Notes: a model not told the origin generated them from the letters alone. A stretch of DNA of 64,000 nt from Brochothrix thermosphacta DSM 20171 = FSL F6-1036 (GCF_036884295.1 NZ_CP145608.1:682001-746000), one strand, 5' to 3'; shown: positions 22,488-31,459, counted from the first letter of the stretch. Numbers and translations: made by a program.

Positions 22488-24197
22488 ATGTTTTTAAAAG
22501 TCTTAATCGTTTTTATCGTCATTGTAATTATCATCTTAGTGGTATTTTATATGATGAGACGTCGTGCGGATAAATTAATTGAAGCACTCGAAATTAGGAA
22601 AAAAGTATTATTCGATCGACCTGTCATTGATAAACTAAATTCAGTGAAAAAGATTGCACTTAGTGGTGAAACAAAAGAAGCGTTTGAGGGTGAACGTCAA
22701 CGTTGGGAGCACTTAATCGATAAAAACTTGCCGAAAGTGGAGGAATTACTTCATGAAATGGAGCAAGATAATGAGATGTTTCGTATTACATCAGTGAAAC
22801 CGACAGCGTTAGAAACTGAAAGATTATTAGATAGTATGGAAAAAGAAATTGATACTATTACAAAGAATCTTGATCGTTTAACTAAACATCATGCTGAGGT
22901 AGAACGTTCTTTAGAAGAAGCTGATGATAAGTTGATAGAATCACGTAAAGTATTACTAACACAAGCGTATACATTTGGTTCACAAATAGAACGACTTGAA
23001 AGTGAAGAGAAGCGTTTGCGTGAAGAAATTACACAAGCGAATGAACAATATAATATGGGTGATTTTCTTGAGTACTATCGTAATAAAGATACGATTGAAG
23101 CGCATATTACATCTTTGGAAACACAGATCAAAGAAATTCCACCACTCCTACAAAAATTAAATCATGAATTGCCTAATGAATTCGTTCAACTTTCACGTGG
23201 TTATAATGGTATGAAAGCGCAGGGCTATTCGCTTAACCTTATCAATTGTGATCAAGCGATTGAAAGTTTTAAAGAAGAACTTAAAGGTGTAGAATCATTG
23301 GTATCTTCTGGTGATAACCAAGAAGCGACTTTAGAAATTGAACGTATTACAGAGAAAGTTAACAGTCTTTATGATCAATTGGAAGCAGAAGCTGTGGCGC
23401 GACAATTTGTTGAAAATGAACAATTGGAGACAGAGCATCAATTGAAAATGGAGCAAGATGCTGTTGAGATGCTTTATTCTGAAGCAAAAACAGTTTCTGA
23501 AAAATATGAATTAAGTGAAGAAACAGCTGCTAAACCAGCGAGCATGCGCAAAAACTTAAAGCGTGCAGAACAAAACTATGAGCAGGCTAAAATTGCCTTT
23601 TCAGAAGGTACTGTTGATCACTCGAGTATCGCTGAATTGATTGTTGCTTTACAAGAAACAATTGCTGAAAATAAAGTATTGCAACAAGAATACAGTGAAC
23701 AATTGAAAAAAATTCGCAAAGATGAATTAGCAGCTAAAGCAAAAGCTAACAGTTATATTGACCGTCTTTTAAAATTAGAAAGTTATATCCAACGCTGTCG
23801 TATACCCGGTGTGCCGACTGATTTAAAAGAATCAATCGAAGAGGCTTATATCAGTGTAGGTTCATTAAATGCTTCATTAGAAGAAACACCAATTAATGTA
23901 AGCGCGATGAACAGTTTGTGGAATGAGGCGGCAAACAGAGTAGACGGGGTTGAATCAGGTATTTATGAAATGGTTGAAAATGCTCGTCTAGTTGAAGGTG
24001 TTATTCAATATGCAAACCGCTACCGTTTTAAAAATCAAGAATTAGCGATGCAATTACAAGTTGCAGAAGGTTATTATGATGACGAACATGATTATAATAA
24101 AGCTTTAGAGATTGCTGCTAAAAGTTTAGAAAAAGTTGAAGCAGGCGCAGTGAAACGTGTTGAAGAACAACTTGCAAATACAAATTATCATTATTAA
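22488..24197 (+). CDS. ezrA: Septation ring formation regulator EzrA
   Basis: EzrA is a membrane-anchored negative and spatial regulator of FtsZ ring assembly in low-GC Gram-positives. The start is followed at once by a transmembrane segment (residues 2-20), an RRR cytoplasmic anchor, then about 540 residues of spectrin-like coiled coil rich in Glu, Lys and Gln. The C-terminal YANRYR signature, a septum-localisation patch, is present. At 569 residues it has the family length. AGGGGG before tandem ATGs at 22482 and 22488 favours the second. It is upstream of the desulfurase and thiI, as in Listeria. Confidence 0.95.
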   Translation: MFLKVLIVFIVIVIIILVVFYMMRRRADKLIEALEIRKKVLFDRPVIDKLNSVKKIALSGETKEAFEGERQRWEHLIDKNLPKVEELLHEMEQDNEMFRITSVKPTALETERLLDSMEKEIDTITKNLDRLTKHHAEVERSLEEADDKLIESRKVLLTQAYTFGSQIERLESEEKRLREEITQANEQYNMGDFLEYYRNKDTIEAHITSLETQIKEIPPLLQKLNHELPNEFVQLSRGYNGMKAQGYSLNLINCDQAIESFKEELKGVESLVSSGDNQEATLEIERITEKVNSLYDQLEAEAVARQFVENEQLETEHQLKMEQDAVEMLYSEAKTVSEKYELSEETAAKPASMRKNLKRAEQNYEQAKIAFSEGTVDHSSIAELIVALQETIAENKVLQQEYSEQLKKIRKDELAAKAKANSYIDRLLKLESYIQRCRIPGVPTDLKESIEEAYISVGSLNASLEETPINVSAMNSLWNEAANRVDGVESGIYEMVENARLVEGVIQYANRYRFKNQELAMQLQVAEGYYDDEHDYNKALEIAAKSLEKVEAGAVKRVEEQLANTNYHY

Positions 24198-24289
24198 AAG
24201 ATTGATATTTTAGTTGAAGTCGTATAAAATTAGTTGGTAATTTAAAGACTGATATGGTTGTGTTTTAGAAAGATAAGTAGAATGAAGGT

Positions 24290-24328
24290 GCCAGATAAAA
24301 CAGAGTGTTTATCTGACATCAGATTGTA
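24290..24328. repeat. Hairpin copy 1 bracketing the duplication
   Basis: GTGCCAGATAAA...TTTATCTGACA forms a hairpin just left of the 177-bp repeat. A near-identical copy lies to its right at 24697-24737. Confidence 0.7.
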
Positions 24329-24329
24329 T

Positions 24330-24506
24330 ACAAAGTCTCGAAAACTGTTTTTTCTTTGAAGATGATTTAAGCGACTGTGACTATGATATGAGAAGGCTGG
24401 ATAGAAATGCTGTTATAGTAGGAACGACGAGCGCGTGACGGTGCGCGTACTTATAGTACGTAATCCCGAGCAAGCAAAGAGTGACGACCTTGAACAGCGT
24501 TTATCT
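24330..24506 (+). repeat. 177-bp direct repeat, copy 1
   Basis: Identical to 24519-24695 except for one G/T difference (GACTGTGAC versus GACTTTGAC). Within the unit, GCTGTT...AGG..CGACGA pairs imperfectly with GACGACCTTGAACAGC, and GCGCGT..GCGCG plus a GTACTTATAGTAC palindrome sit inside, so each unit can fold into one large hairpin. No open reading frame covers it. Confidence 0.9.
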
Positions 24507-24518
24507 TTAGTAAAAGTC

Positions 24519-24695
24519 ACAAAGTCTCGAAAACTGTTTTTTCTTTGAAGATGATTTAAGCGACTTTGACTATGATATGAGAAGGCTGGATAGAAATGCT
24601 GTTATAGTAGGAACGACGAGCGCGTGACGGTGCGCGTACTTATAGTACGTAATCCCGAGCAAGCAAAGAGTGACGACCTTGAACAGCGTTTATCT
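24519..24695 (+). repeat. 177-bp direct repeat, copy 2
   Basis: Second copy, 189 bp downstream of the first, with a 12-bp linker (TTAGTAAAAGTC) between the copies. The near-perfect identity suggests a recent duplication or gene-conversion maintenance. Confidence 0.9.
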
Positions 24696-24696
24696 A

Positions 24697-24737
24697 CAGT
24701 CTGGTGCCAGATAAAACATAGTGTTTATCTGGCATTG
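24697..24737. repeat. Hairpin copy 2 bracketing the duplication
   Basis: GCCAGATAAA / TTTATCTGGC is a perfect 10-bp stem, ending about 25 bp before the desulfurase start. It repeats the element at 24290 with few changes. Confidence 0.75.
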
Positions 24738-24760
24738 TTGTGTAAAGAAAGGTGATAGAA

Positions 24761-25900
24761 ATGATTTATTTGGACAATAGTGCAACAACGCAACCTTATC
24801 CTGAAGTTGTGAAAGCTTATGGGCAGGTCGCGACACAATATTTTGCTAATCCATCATCGTTACATGGATTAGGTGGTAAAGTTGAAAAGCTTTATCGAGA
24901 ATCAAAAAAACAAATGGCACAACTGTTAGCAGTTGATGAAAATGAATTAATCATGACAGCTAGTGGGACCGAAAGTAATAATATGGCAATTAAAAGTATT
25001 GCTTGGACATTCCAAAATCGTGGGAAGCATTTGATTACAACTAAAATGGAACACCCTTCTGTTTTGAATACAATGGCATTTTTAGAAAAAAATGGTTTTG
25101 AAGTTACCTATTTGCCAGTTGATAAAACAGGACATGTTGCAGTAGCTGATGTTGAAGCGAGTATACGTCCAGATACAATTTTAGTATCGATTATGCATGT
25201 TAATAATGAAATTGGAAGTATTCAGCCGATTGCAGAAATTGGAAAGGTGTTAAAACAATATGATCATGTGTTGTTTCATGTCGATGCGGTACAGTCATTA
25301 TCAAAAGTGCCACTTAATATTAAAGAAATGGGCATTGATTTATTAAGCGCCTCAGCACACAAGTTTCACGGCCTGCGTGGAGCGGGACTACTCTATAAGT
25401 CAGGTTATCTTCGAATTGAGCCACTATTGCATGGTGGTGGACAAGAGGCCGGTTTTAGAAGCAGTACAGAAAATGTTGCCGCTGTAGTTGCAATGGCAAA
25501 AGCCATGCGTATGGAAATGGAACGTATGAAAACAGAAGTTTCGCAACTAGCCGCATTAAAGAACGATTTTATTGCCTGGTTAACAGAAATGCCTGGCGTA
25601 ACAGTTTATTCATCAACAGAGGGTGCACCACATATTTGTTGTTTTAGTGTTCAGAAACAAAAAGGTGAAGTTTTTGTACATGCGCTAGAAGCAGAAGAGA
25701 TTTATATTTCAACAACCAGTGCATGTTCATCAAAATCTCCAACAAGTGATGGCACGTTAATGGCGATGAAAATTCCAAACAAAGAAGCGAAAGGCGCAGT
25801 TCGTTTTAGTTTTAACTACGATACAAGCGCTGCTGAGATGGTAAAAGTTAAACAAGCAATAACACGTGTCATCAAAAATTTAGATGAAGTGGTGAAATAA
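24761..25900 (+). CDS. Cysteine desulfurase partnered with ThiI
   Basis: A 379-residue PLP enzyme of the NifS/IscS class that takes sulfur from cysteine as a protein persulfide. The PLP Lys is in SAHKFHGLRGAG and the catalytic Cys in TTSACSSKSPTS. The ATG at 24761 (MIYLDNSATT) is chosen over the GTG at 24752 because AAAGAAAGGTGAT lies at proper spacing. The stop is followed immediately by thiI, and Bacillus NifZ in the same position delivers sulfur to a ThiI lacking a rhodanese domain, as here. Its role is thus inferred as tRNA 4-thiouridine synthesis. Confidence 0.93.
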   Translation: MIYLDNSATTQPYPEVVKAYGQVATQYFANPSSLHGLGGKVEKLYRESKKQMAQLLAVDENELIMTASGTESNNMAIKSIAWTFQNRGKHLITTKMEHPSVLNTMAFLEKNGFEVTYLPVDKTGHVAVADVEASIRPDTILVSIMHVNNEIGSIQPIAEIGKVLKQYDHVLFHVDAVQSLSKVPLNIKEMGIDLLSASAHKFHGLRGAGLLYKSGYLRIEPLLHGGGQEAGFRSSTENVAAVVAMAKAMRMEMERMKTEVSQLAALKNDFIAWLTEMPGVTVYSSTEGAPHICCFSVQKQKGEVFVHALEAEEIYISTTSACSSKSPTSDGTLMAMKIPNKEAKGAVRFSFNYDTSAAEMVKVKQAITRVIKNLDEVVK

Positions 25901-27118
25901 ATGATAGAATATGATCGTATTTTGGTTCGTTATGGCGAGCTTTCAACAAAAGGAAATAACCGTAAAGTGTTTGTACGACGCTTAGCAAGTAGTGTCCATC
26001 AATTATTAAAAGATGTACCAGAAGTGAAGATTAATGCAGAGCGAGATCGTTTGTTTATTACATTGAATGGTGCCGATCATCAATTAATAATGGAACGATT
26101 ACATTTGGTGTTTGGGATTCAAAGTTATAGTCCCGTAATCAAGGTAGAACAAGATATCGAACAAATCAAAGAGATGGCAGTTGCGTTATTGCAACGTCAT
26201 TATAAAGAAGGACAATCGTTTAAAGTACGAACTAAACGCGCGGATAAAGAATTTCCTTTCGATACGAATGATGTTAATTTAATGGTCGGAGATGCGATTA
26301 TGGATGCGTATAACGATGATATTGCCGTTCGTATGAAAAATCCTGATATTGAAATTACAGTTGAAATTCGTAAAGAGGGTGTCTATATCTCATCTGAAAC
26401 AGTCATGGGACAAGGTGGTATGCCTGTTAGTTCTGCTGGAAAAGCTATGTTGATGCTGTCAGGTGGGATTGATAGTCCAGTTGCAGGTTATTTAGCAATG
26501 CGTCGTGGTGTTGAAATTGAAGCTGTTCATTTTTATAGCCCTCCGTATACAAGTGAACGCGCTAAACAAAAAGCAATTGATTTAACGCAAAAACTAACGC
26601 GTTATACAGGGGATATTAAAATTCATTTGGTACCTTTTACAAAAATTCAAGAAACAATTAAACAACGTATTCCTGAAGGTTATATTATGACGTCTACTCG
26701 TCGTTTTATGATGCGTATAACAGATGAAATTCGCCGTCAAAATGATGGATTAGCAATTGTTAATGGTGAATCATTAGGTCAAGTTGCTTCACAAACAATG
26801 ATGAGTATGCTAGCGATTAATGATGTGACAAGCACACCGATACTACGTCCGTTAATTACAATGGATAAAAATGATATTATTAAAATTGCTGAAGAAATTG
26901 ATACATTTGAGTTATCGATTCAGCCGTTTGAAGATTGCTGTACAATCTTTACTCCTAAGCAACCAAAAACACAACCTCGCTTAGACAAGGTAGAACGCTT
27001 TGAATCAAAAGTTGATTTTGATACGTTAATGGCAGAAGCAATTGCTAATGTTGAAACGATTACTGTCTCAATTGAAGCCAATAGTGCGACTTCTGAAGAA
27101 TTTGAAGGCTTACTATAG
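25901..27118 (+). CDS. thiI: tRNA 4-thiouridine synthetase ThiI
   Basis: ThiI adenylates U8 of tRNA and inserts sulfur to give 4-thiouridine, and may supply sulfur for thiamine. In order: N-terminal ferredoxin-like region (RYGELSTKGNNRKVFV), THUMP domain (to about residue 165), and the PP-loop ATPase with SGGIDSPVAGY and SLGQVASQT. At 405 residues it lacks the rhodanese domain of the E. coli enzyme, so it depends on the adjacent desulfurase. The ATG follows the desulfurase stop with no gap, implying translational coupling. Confidence 0.96.
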   Translation: MIEYDRILVRYGELSTKGNNRKVFVRRLASSVHQLLKDVPEVKINAERDRLFITLNGADHQLIMERLHLVFGIQSYSPVIKVEQDIEQIKEMAVALLQRHYKEGQSFKVRTKRADKEFPFDTNDVNLMVGDAIMDAYNDDIAVRMKNPDIEITVEIRKEGVYISSETVMGQGGMPVSSAGKAMLMLSGGIDSPVAGYLAMRRGVEIEAVHFYSPPYTSERAKQKAIDLTQKLTRYTGDIKIHLVPFTKIQETIKQRIPEGYIMTSTRRFMMRITDEIRRQNDGLAIVNGESLGQVASQTMMSMLAINDVTSTPILRPLITMDKNDIIKIAEEIDTFELSIQPFEDCCTIFTPKQPKTQPRLDKVERFESKVDFDTLMAEAIANVETITVSIEANSATSEEFEGLL

Positions 27119-27197
27119 GCAAAATAAATGCAATTAGGGTGTAATACCTCGTATAATAAGGATGTAGCAATTAAAAGAAGAGAGGATGATGTTCAAC

Positions 27198-27689
27198 ATG
27201 ACAACATTTAAAGGCGGAGAAGTAACATTACTCGGAAACAAATTAAAAGTAGGTGACAAAGCACCAGACTTCAGCGTTTTAGATAACGGATTAGAAGAAA
27301 AAACACTTGCTGATTATAAAGGTAAAGTTAAATTAATCGCAGCTGTTCCTTCTGTAGATACAAGCGTCTGCTCACAAGAGAGTCGTCGTTTTAACGTTGA
27401 TGGTGGTAGCTTAGAAAATACAGTTGTTTTGACAATATCAAACGATTTACCATTTGCACAAAAAAGATGGTGTGCAGCAGAAGGTTTACCTAATGCAGTA
27501 ACATTATCTGATCATAAAGAACTTTCATTTGGATTGGCATATGGCGTAGTGATTGAAGAATTACGCTTATTAAGTCGAGCAGTATTTGTTATCAATGCAA
27601 ATGATGAAATTGTTTATGTTGAATATTTAGATGAAGTTACAAATCATCCTAACTATGAAGCAGCAATCGAAGCGGCTAAAAACGCATAA
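27198..27689 (+). CDS. tpx: Thiol peroxidase Tpx
   Basis: A 2-Cys atypical peroxiredoxin of 163 residues reducing hydrogen and alkyl peroxides with thioredoxin. The peroxidatic Cys is in SVDTSVCSQESRRF and the resolving Cys in KRWCAAEGLP. The first in-frame ATG is 27186; 27198 (MTTFKGGEVTLLGN) matches the family N-terminus, with AGAGAGG upstream. A TATAAT at 27151 may be its -10. It ends at a strong terminator. Confidence 0.95.
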   Translation: MTTFKGGEVTLLGNKLKVGDKAPDFSVLDNGLEEKTLADYKGKVKLIAAVPSVDTSVCSQESRRFNVDGGSLENTVVLTISNDLPFAQKRWCAAEGLPNAVTLSDHKELSFGLAYGVVIEELRLLSRAVFVINANDEIVYVEYLDEVTNHPNYEAAIEAAKNA

Positions 27690-27706
27690 ATATTTCGAAT
27701 TAATTT

Positions 27707-27750
27707 CTCAGTACTCTGCAGCAATTGTTGTTGCAGTACTGAGTTTTTTT
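27707..27750 (+). terminator. Intrinsic terminator after tpx
   Basis: CTCAGTACTCTGCA / TGCAGTACTGAG stem and T7. Confidence 0.92.
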
Positions 27751-28017
27751 GTTTGTTAAGGCTAGTATGTAAGAGTTTTTATTTTTGATTTAGAAAGACT
27801 TGCATAAAATCAGCGGTAACCATAGAAACATTATACGATTTCTGCTATTATAATGAATGAAGTCGATTCGTATTAATTATACGCAAACGTGTCTATAAAA
27901 AGAAACATTTAGAAATTGTTGGGCAAAAATTCGCTTGTATCACTTGCGGATAGTGCTTATTGTCGTTACAATAATGAAATGTGCAGAAGATTGTAGAAGT
28001 AGGAGAGGTGCACCAGT
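27751..28017. other. Spacer between tpx and ytxK
   Basis: No gene is seen. It contains AT-rich promoter-like sequence (GCTATTATAATG near 27842) and a purine-rich GGAGAGGTG ribosome binding site just before 28018. Confidence 0.5.
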
Positions 28018-29010
28018 ATGTCAAAGGATATTCAGTTTGAAGAATTGTTCGAACAACTAGATCAAGCAATAGAACCGTTGAAAAAAGCAGAGGGTATTAC
28101 TTATTTGGAGGCTGTTTATCAGACAGCAGAAAATATTTTCGAACATAAAGTTCTGCAAGAAAATATGAATCCAGAACTTTCTCAAAAGTTATTAGAACAA
28201 TATAACAATATTCAATTGGAAGAAGTTCCAGCTGAAGTAATTCGTCGTGCTTACCAACTTGTATTGTTGAAGGGTTTACGTGAGGATGAAATCCAAACAA
28301 ATCATCAAATGACGCCAGATTCAATTGGGTTTATTATGGGTTATTTGGTCGATAAATTCACAGCCAATACAAAGGATGTTACAATATTTGATCCTGCAGT
28401 GGGTACGGGTAACTTGTTGATGACGGTTCATAATCAAATGAAAGAGCGCGAGTCAATTTCTATGACCGGTGTCGAAGTTGATGATTTACTCGTTTCACTT
28501 TCTTATGCAGGGGCGAATTTACAACACACACCTATGCGATTGATTCACCAAGACGGTTTAAGTAACTTATTAATTGATCCTGTGGATGCGGTAGTGAGTG
28601 ATTTGCCGATTGGGTATTATCCGAATGATGAGGGAGCAAAAAGCTTTGAATTACGTCAAGATGAAGGTCACTCGTTTGCTCACTTGTTATTCGTTGAACA
28701 AGCTTTCAATTATTTGAAAAGTGGTGGACATGCAGTCTTACTTCTCCCGTCTAACATTTTAGCTGGTGAAGTTGGCAAGCAGTTAAACGCTTATGTTCAA
28801 CAAAATGGTTCTTTAGAGATGGTGTTACAATTACCAGACTCACTTTTCAAACAAAAAGAAGCAGTTAAAAGTATCGTAGTATTCCGTAAAAAAAGTGAAG
28901 AAGTACAGCCAGCAAAAGATGTCCTTATTTCACAATTGCCTAACTTATCAGATGCAAAAAAAATGTTAGCAATTATAAAAAAATTAGAAGAATGGTTTAA
29001 AAACAACTAA
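28018..29010 (+). CDS. ytxK: Class I SAM-dependent methyltransferase, YtxK family
   Basis: A 330-residue protein of the N6-adenine DNA-methylase-like fold. An N-terminal helical region (about 100 residues) precedes the SAM site FDPAVGTGNLLM (motif I) and a motif IV position reading SDLPIGYY instead of the usual (N/D/S)PP(Y/F). Bacillus ytxK and its Listeria homologue stand in the same place before ackA. It has no restriction partner, and its substrate is unknown. The 26-bp gap to ackA suggests one operon. Confidence 0.85.
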   Translation: MSKDIQFEELFEQLDQAIEPLKKAEGITYLEAVYQTAENIFEHKVLQENMNPELSQKLLEQYNNIQLEEVPAEVIRRAYQLVLLKGLREDEIQTNHQMTPDSIGFIMGYLVDKFTANTKDVTIFDPAVGTGNLLMTVHNQMKERESISMTGVEVDDLLVSLSYAGANLQHTPMRLIHQDGLSNLLIDPVDAVVSDLPIGYYPNDEGAKSFELRQDEGHSFAHLLFVEQAFNYLKSGGHAVLLLPSNILAGEVGKQLNAYVQQNGSLEMVLQLPDSLFKQKEAVKSIVVFRKKSEEVQPAKDVLISQLPNLSDAKKMLAIIKKLEEWFKNN

Positions 29011-29036
29011 AAAAGAATGGAAGAGGTAATTTAAAA

Positions 29037-30242
29037 ATGCAAAAAATTATGGCAGTCAACGCAGGTAGTTCATCATTAAAATTTCAATTATTTGAAATGC
29101 CAAGTGAAACAGTATTAGCTAAAGGATTAATTGAACGTATTGGATTAAAAGATTCAGTAATTTCAATTAAAACTAAAGAAGGTAAAAAGCATGAACAAAC
29201 GTTAGATCTTGCAGATCATGACCAAGCAGTAAAAATGATTCTTGAATTCTTAATCTCACTTGATGTTGTTAAGAGCCTTGATGAAATTACAGGAACTGGT
29301 CACCGTGTTGTACATGGCGGAGAAACATTTGCTAGCTCAGCGCTTGTAACTGAAGAAGTTCTCAAAGAAATTGATAAGTTAGCTGCATTTGCACCATTGC
29401 ATAACAAGGCTAATGCAACAGGTATTCGTTCTTTCCAAGAAGCAATTCCAACAGCAACAACTGTTGCCGTTTTTGATACTGCATTCCACCAAACAATGCC
29501 AGAAACATCATTCTTATACAGTATTCCTTTCCGTTACTATAAGGAACATGGTATTCGTAAATATGGTTTCCACGGTACAAGCCATAACTATATCTCTAAA
29601 GAAACAGCAACATTCATGAAACAAGATGTAAAAGATTTACGTATTATTTCTTGTCACATTGGTAATGGTGCAAGTATTTGTGCGATTAAAGATGGTAAAT
29701 CGTTAGATACTTCAATGGGCTTTACGCCGTTAGAAGGTTTAACAATGGGAACTCGTTCAGGTAACTTGGATCCAGCAGTTGTTCCATACTTAATGGAAAA
29801 AGAAAACCTTACAGCTGCAGAAGTTATTGACGTGTTTAATAAACAATCAGGCTTACTAGGTATTTCTGAACTTTCTAGTGATTTACGTGATGTAACAACT
29901 GCTGCACAAGAGGGCGTTCATCAATCAGAATTAGCTTTATCAATCTTTATCAAACGTATTAAAGAAACAATTGGCGCTTATGCAGTAGAAATGGGTGGCG
30001 TTGATGCTATCGTATTCACAGCAGGTGTTGGTGAAAATAGTGCTGTTGTAAGAAGTGGCGCAATCGAAGGTCTTGGTTTCATGGTAGTTGAATTAGATGA
30101 AGCGTTGAACCAATCTAATGAAAACCGTGATTCAGCACGTTCAATCAGTACGGATGCTTCTAAAGTTCAAGTATTAATTATCCCAACTGACGAAGAAGTA
30201 GAAATCGCTCGTGATGTTGTGACTGTTCAAAATGAAAAATAA
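29037..30242 (+). CDS. ackA: Acetate kinase
   Basis: Acetate kinase interconverts acetyl phosphate and ADP with acetate and ATP, the final step of overflow acetate production in fermenting cells. The 401 residues include the N-terminal VNAGSSSLKFQLFE phosphate site, HRVVHGG, the FDTAFHQTMP segment, KYGFHGTSH with catalytic residues, and the C-terminal TAGVGENS. AAGAGGT precedes the ATG, and transcription probably starts upstream of ytxK. Confidence 0.98.
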   Translation: MQKIMAVNAGSSSLKFQLFEMPSETVLAKGLIERIGLKDSVISIKTKEGKKHEQTLDLADHDQAVKMILEFLISLDVVKSLDEITGTGHRVVHGGETFASSALVTEEVLKEIDKLAAFAPLHNKANATGIRSFQEAIPTATTVAVFDTAFHQTMPETSFLYSIPFRYYKEHGIRKYGFHGTSHNYISKETATFMKQDVKDLRIISCHIGNGASICAIKDGKSLDTSMGFTPLEGLTMGTRSGNLDPAVVPYLMEKENLTAAEVIDVFNKQSGLLGISELSSDLRDVTTAAQEGVHQSELALSIFIKRIKETIGAYAVEMGGVDAIVFTAGVGENSAVVRSGAIEGLGFMVVELDEALNQSNENRDSARSISTDASKVQVLIIPTDEEVEIARDVVTVQNEK

Positions 30243-30257
30243 TTAAACAATATTTCT

Positions 30258-30289
30258 CCTAACGATAGTGATATCGTTAGGATTTTTTT
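30258..30289 (+). terminator. Intrinsic terminator after ackA
   Basis: CCTAACGATA / TATCGTTAGG then T7. Confidence 0.92.
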
Positions 30290-30291
30290 AT

Positions 30292-30339
30292 AAAAAAACA
30301 CAACATAATGACATTTATGTCAACATGTTGTGCTTTTTT
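30292..30339 (-). terminator. Terminator for usp, bidirectional
   Basis: CACAACAT / ATGTTGTG with an inner ATGACAT / ATGTCA stem, A7 on the left and T6 on the right. It can serve the minus-strand usp gene and reinforce the ackA terminator. Confidence 0.8.
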
Positions 30340-30364
30340 GGATATACAACTGTTTTATTAAATA

Positions 30365-30826
30365 TTAAACAGTTTCTACGTCTGGAGCTGTGCCTCTTAC
30401 AATTAAAACATCACATGGTGCATGACGAATAACGTACTCAGTAACACTTCCGACAAGTAAACGCTCAACAGCGTTTAAACCGGTTGCACCACACATAATA
30501 AGGTCAGCTTTGAATTTCTTAGCAATTTCACGTGAAATAACAGTTTTTGGTGAACCGTATTCAATGAAAATTTCTACATTTTCAAGGCCCTCTTTAACAG
30601 CAGATTCTTTATATTCTGTTAAGAGTGTTTCAGCATATTCTGTTGCTTTGTCTGTCATCGCTCCATCATATGAAGTAACTGCTGAAAAAGCACGTGTATC
30701 AATTGCATGTACGAGACCTAATGTTGCATTATTTCTTTTAGCAACAGCAGTGGCTTCTTTAAAAGCTTGTTCTGATGCTTTTGATCCATCAATAGCTACT
30801 AAGATTCGTTCGTAAGATAATGTCAT
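30365..30826 (-). CDS. Universal stress protein, UspA family
   Basis: A 153-residue Usp-fold protein. The N-terminal strand (RILVAIDGSKASEQAF) and the ATP-binding motif GATGLNAVERLLVGSV (G-2X-G-9X-G-S/T) are intact, so it is probably an ATP-binding member that forms homodimers in the cytoplasm. AAGGGGG precedes the ATG. It lies convergent with ackA, as in Listeria. Such proteins help survival under stress, but the biochemical role is not defined. Confidence 0.92.
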   Translation of the reverse strand: MTLSYERILVAIDGSKASEQAFKEATAVAKRNNATLGLVHAIDTRAFSAVTSYDGAMTDKATEYAETLLTEYKESAVKEGLENVEIFIEYGSPKTVISREIAKKFKADLIMCGATGLNAVERLLVGSVTEYVIRHAPCDVLIVRGTAPDVETV

Positions 30827-31011
30827 GGTGGTTTCCCCCTTAATTAGTTAAACTATCTTTCACTTGTATTATACACCTTTTCAAGTAAAATAGCATATTT
30901 GTTAAAAAAATCAGATGAATGTTTTTATGTAATCATTGTTTGTAGTAAACAAAATTAATTGTTTTTTTTATGGATTATTATTGGAAAAAAGACTGAGCGT
31001 ATCCAAGTAAT

Positions 31012-31042
31012 AAAAAAAGCCCCCTATCAATGTAATAGGAGG
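31012..31042 (-). terminator. Terminator of the 44-aa gene
   Basis: On the minus strand CCTCCTAT, loop, ATAGGGGG then C and T7. It lies 11 bp after the small gene's stop. Confidence 0.85.
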
Positions 31043-31052
31043 ACTGAGCAAT

Positions 31053-31187
31053 TTATTTAATTACTTTTTGTTTGCGTATTAATGACGACTCTTTTGGGTT
31101 AGGAATCATTCCGTTCAATAACTGACGAAATTCATCATTGTTACGCGCTAAAATAACATCTTTCTTAGTGTTATTAGTATAAATCAT
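31053..31187 (-). CDS. Small protein of 44 residues, unknown function
   Basis: An ORF below common length cut-offs but with every sign of a real gene. AAAGGAAG lies 9 bp before the ATG, a sigma-B-type promoter lies about 106 bp upstream, and an intrinsic terminator follows 11 bp after the TAA. The protein is hydrophilic and basic, starting MIYTNNTKKDVILARN and ending RKQKVIK, with a NDEFRQLLNGMIPNPKES middle. There is no signal peptide, membrane helix or Cys. I do not recognise a family. The context suggests a stress-induced small protein. Confidence 0.7.
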   Translation of the reverse strand: MIYTNNTKKDVILARNNDEFRQLLNGMIPNPKESSLIRKQKVIK

Positions 31188-31293
31188 ACTTAGCACTTCC
31201 TTTCTTTGATATACAACAAGTCTGACTAAATTCGAATTCGAATGAAGGCGGGTTCGAAATCAAAGTTCCGTATTAATCAGCTGTATATGTATT

Positions 31294-31319
31294 ATACCCG
31301 AAATTATAAAAAAGTAAAC
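31294..31319 (-). promoter_or_regulatory. Sigma-B-like promoter of the 44-aa gene
   Basis: On the minus strand GTTTAC, a 14-bp spacer, GGGTAT, a close match to the sigma-B consensus. A TATAAT overlapping the -10 would also allow sigma-A use with TTTACT 16 bp upstream. The leader between promoter and gene contains TTCGAATTCGAA (31231-31242). Confidence 0.6.
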
Positions 31320-31459
31320 CCCTAATTTAAAATAGAATGCTTTTTAATTTATTTTTTTATGAAATTAAATGTTTTAAAGACTGTCACAGTCAGTAATATC
31401 ATTAGTAATTGACCAAATAAGAAAGCTATAAATAAAGTAATAATAATTTTAGAGATAAT
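31320..31459. other. AT-rich spacer before the proC terminator
   Basis: No gene or clear signal seen; very AT-rich. Confidence 0.5.
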
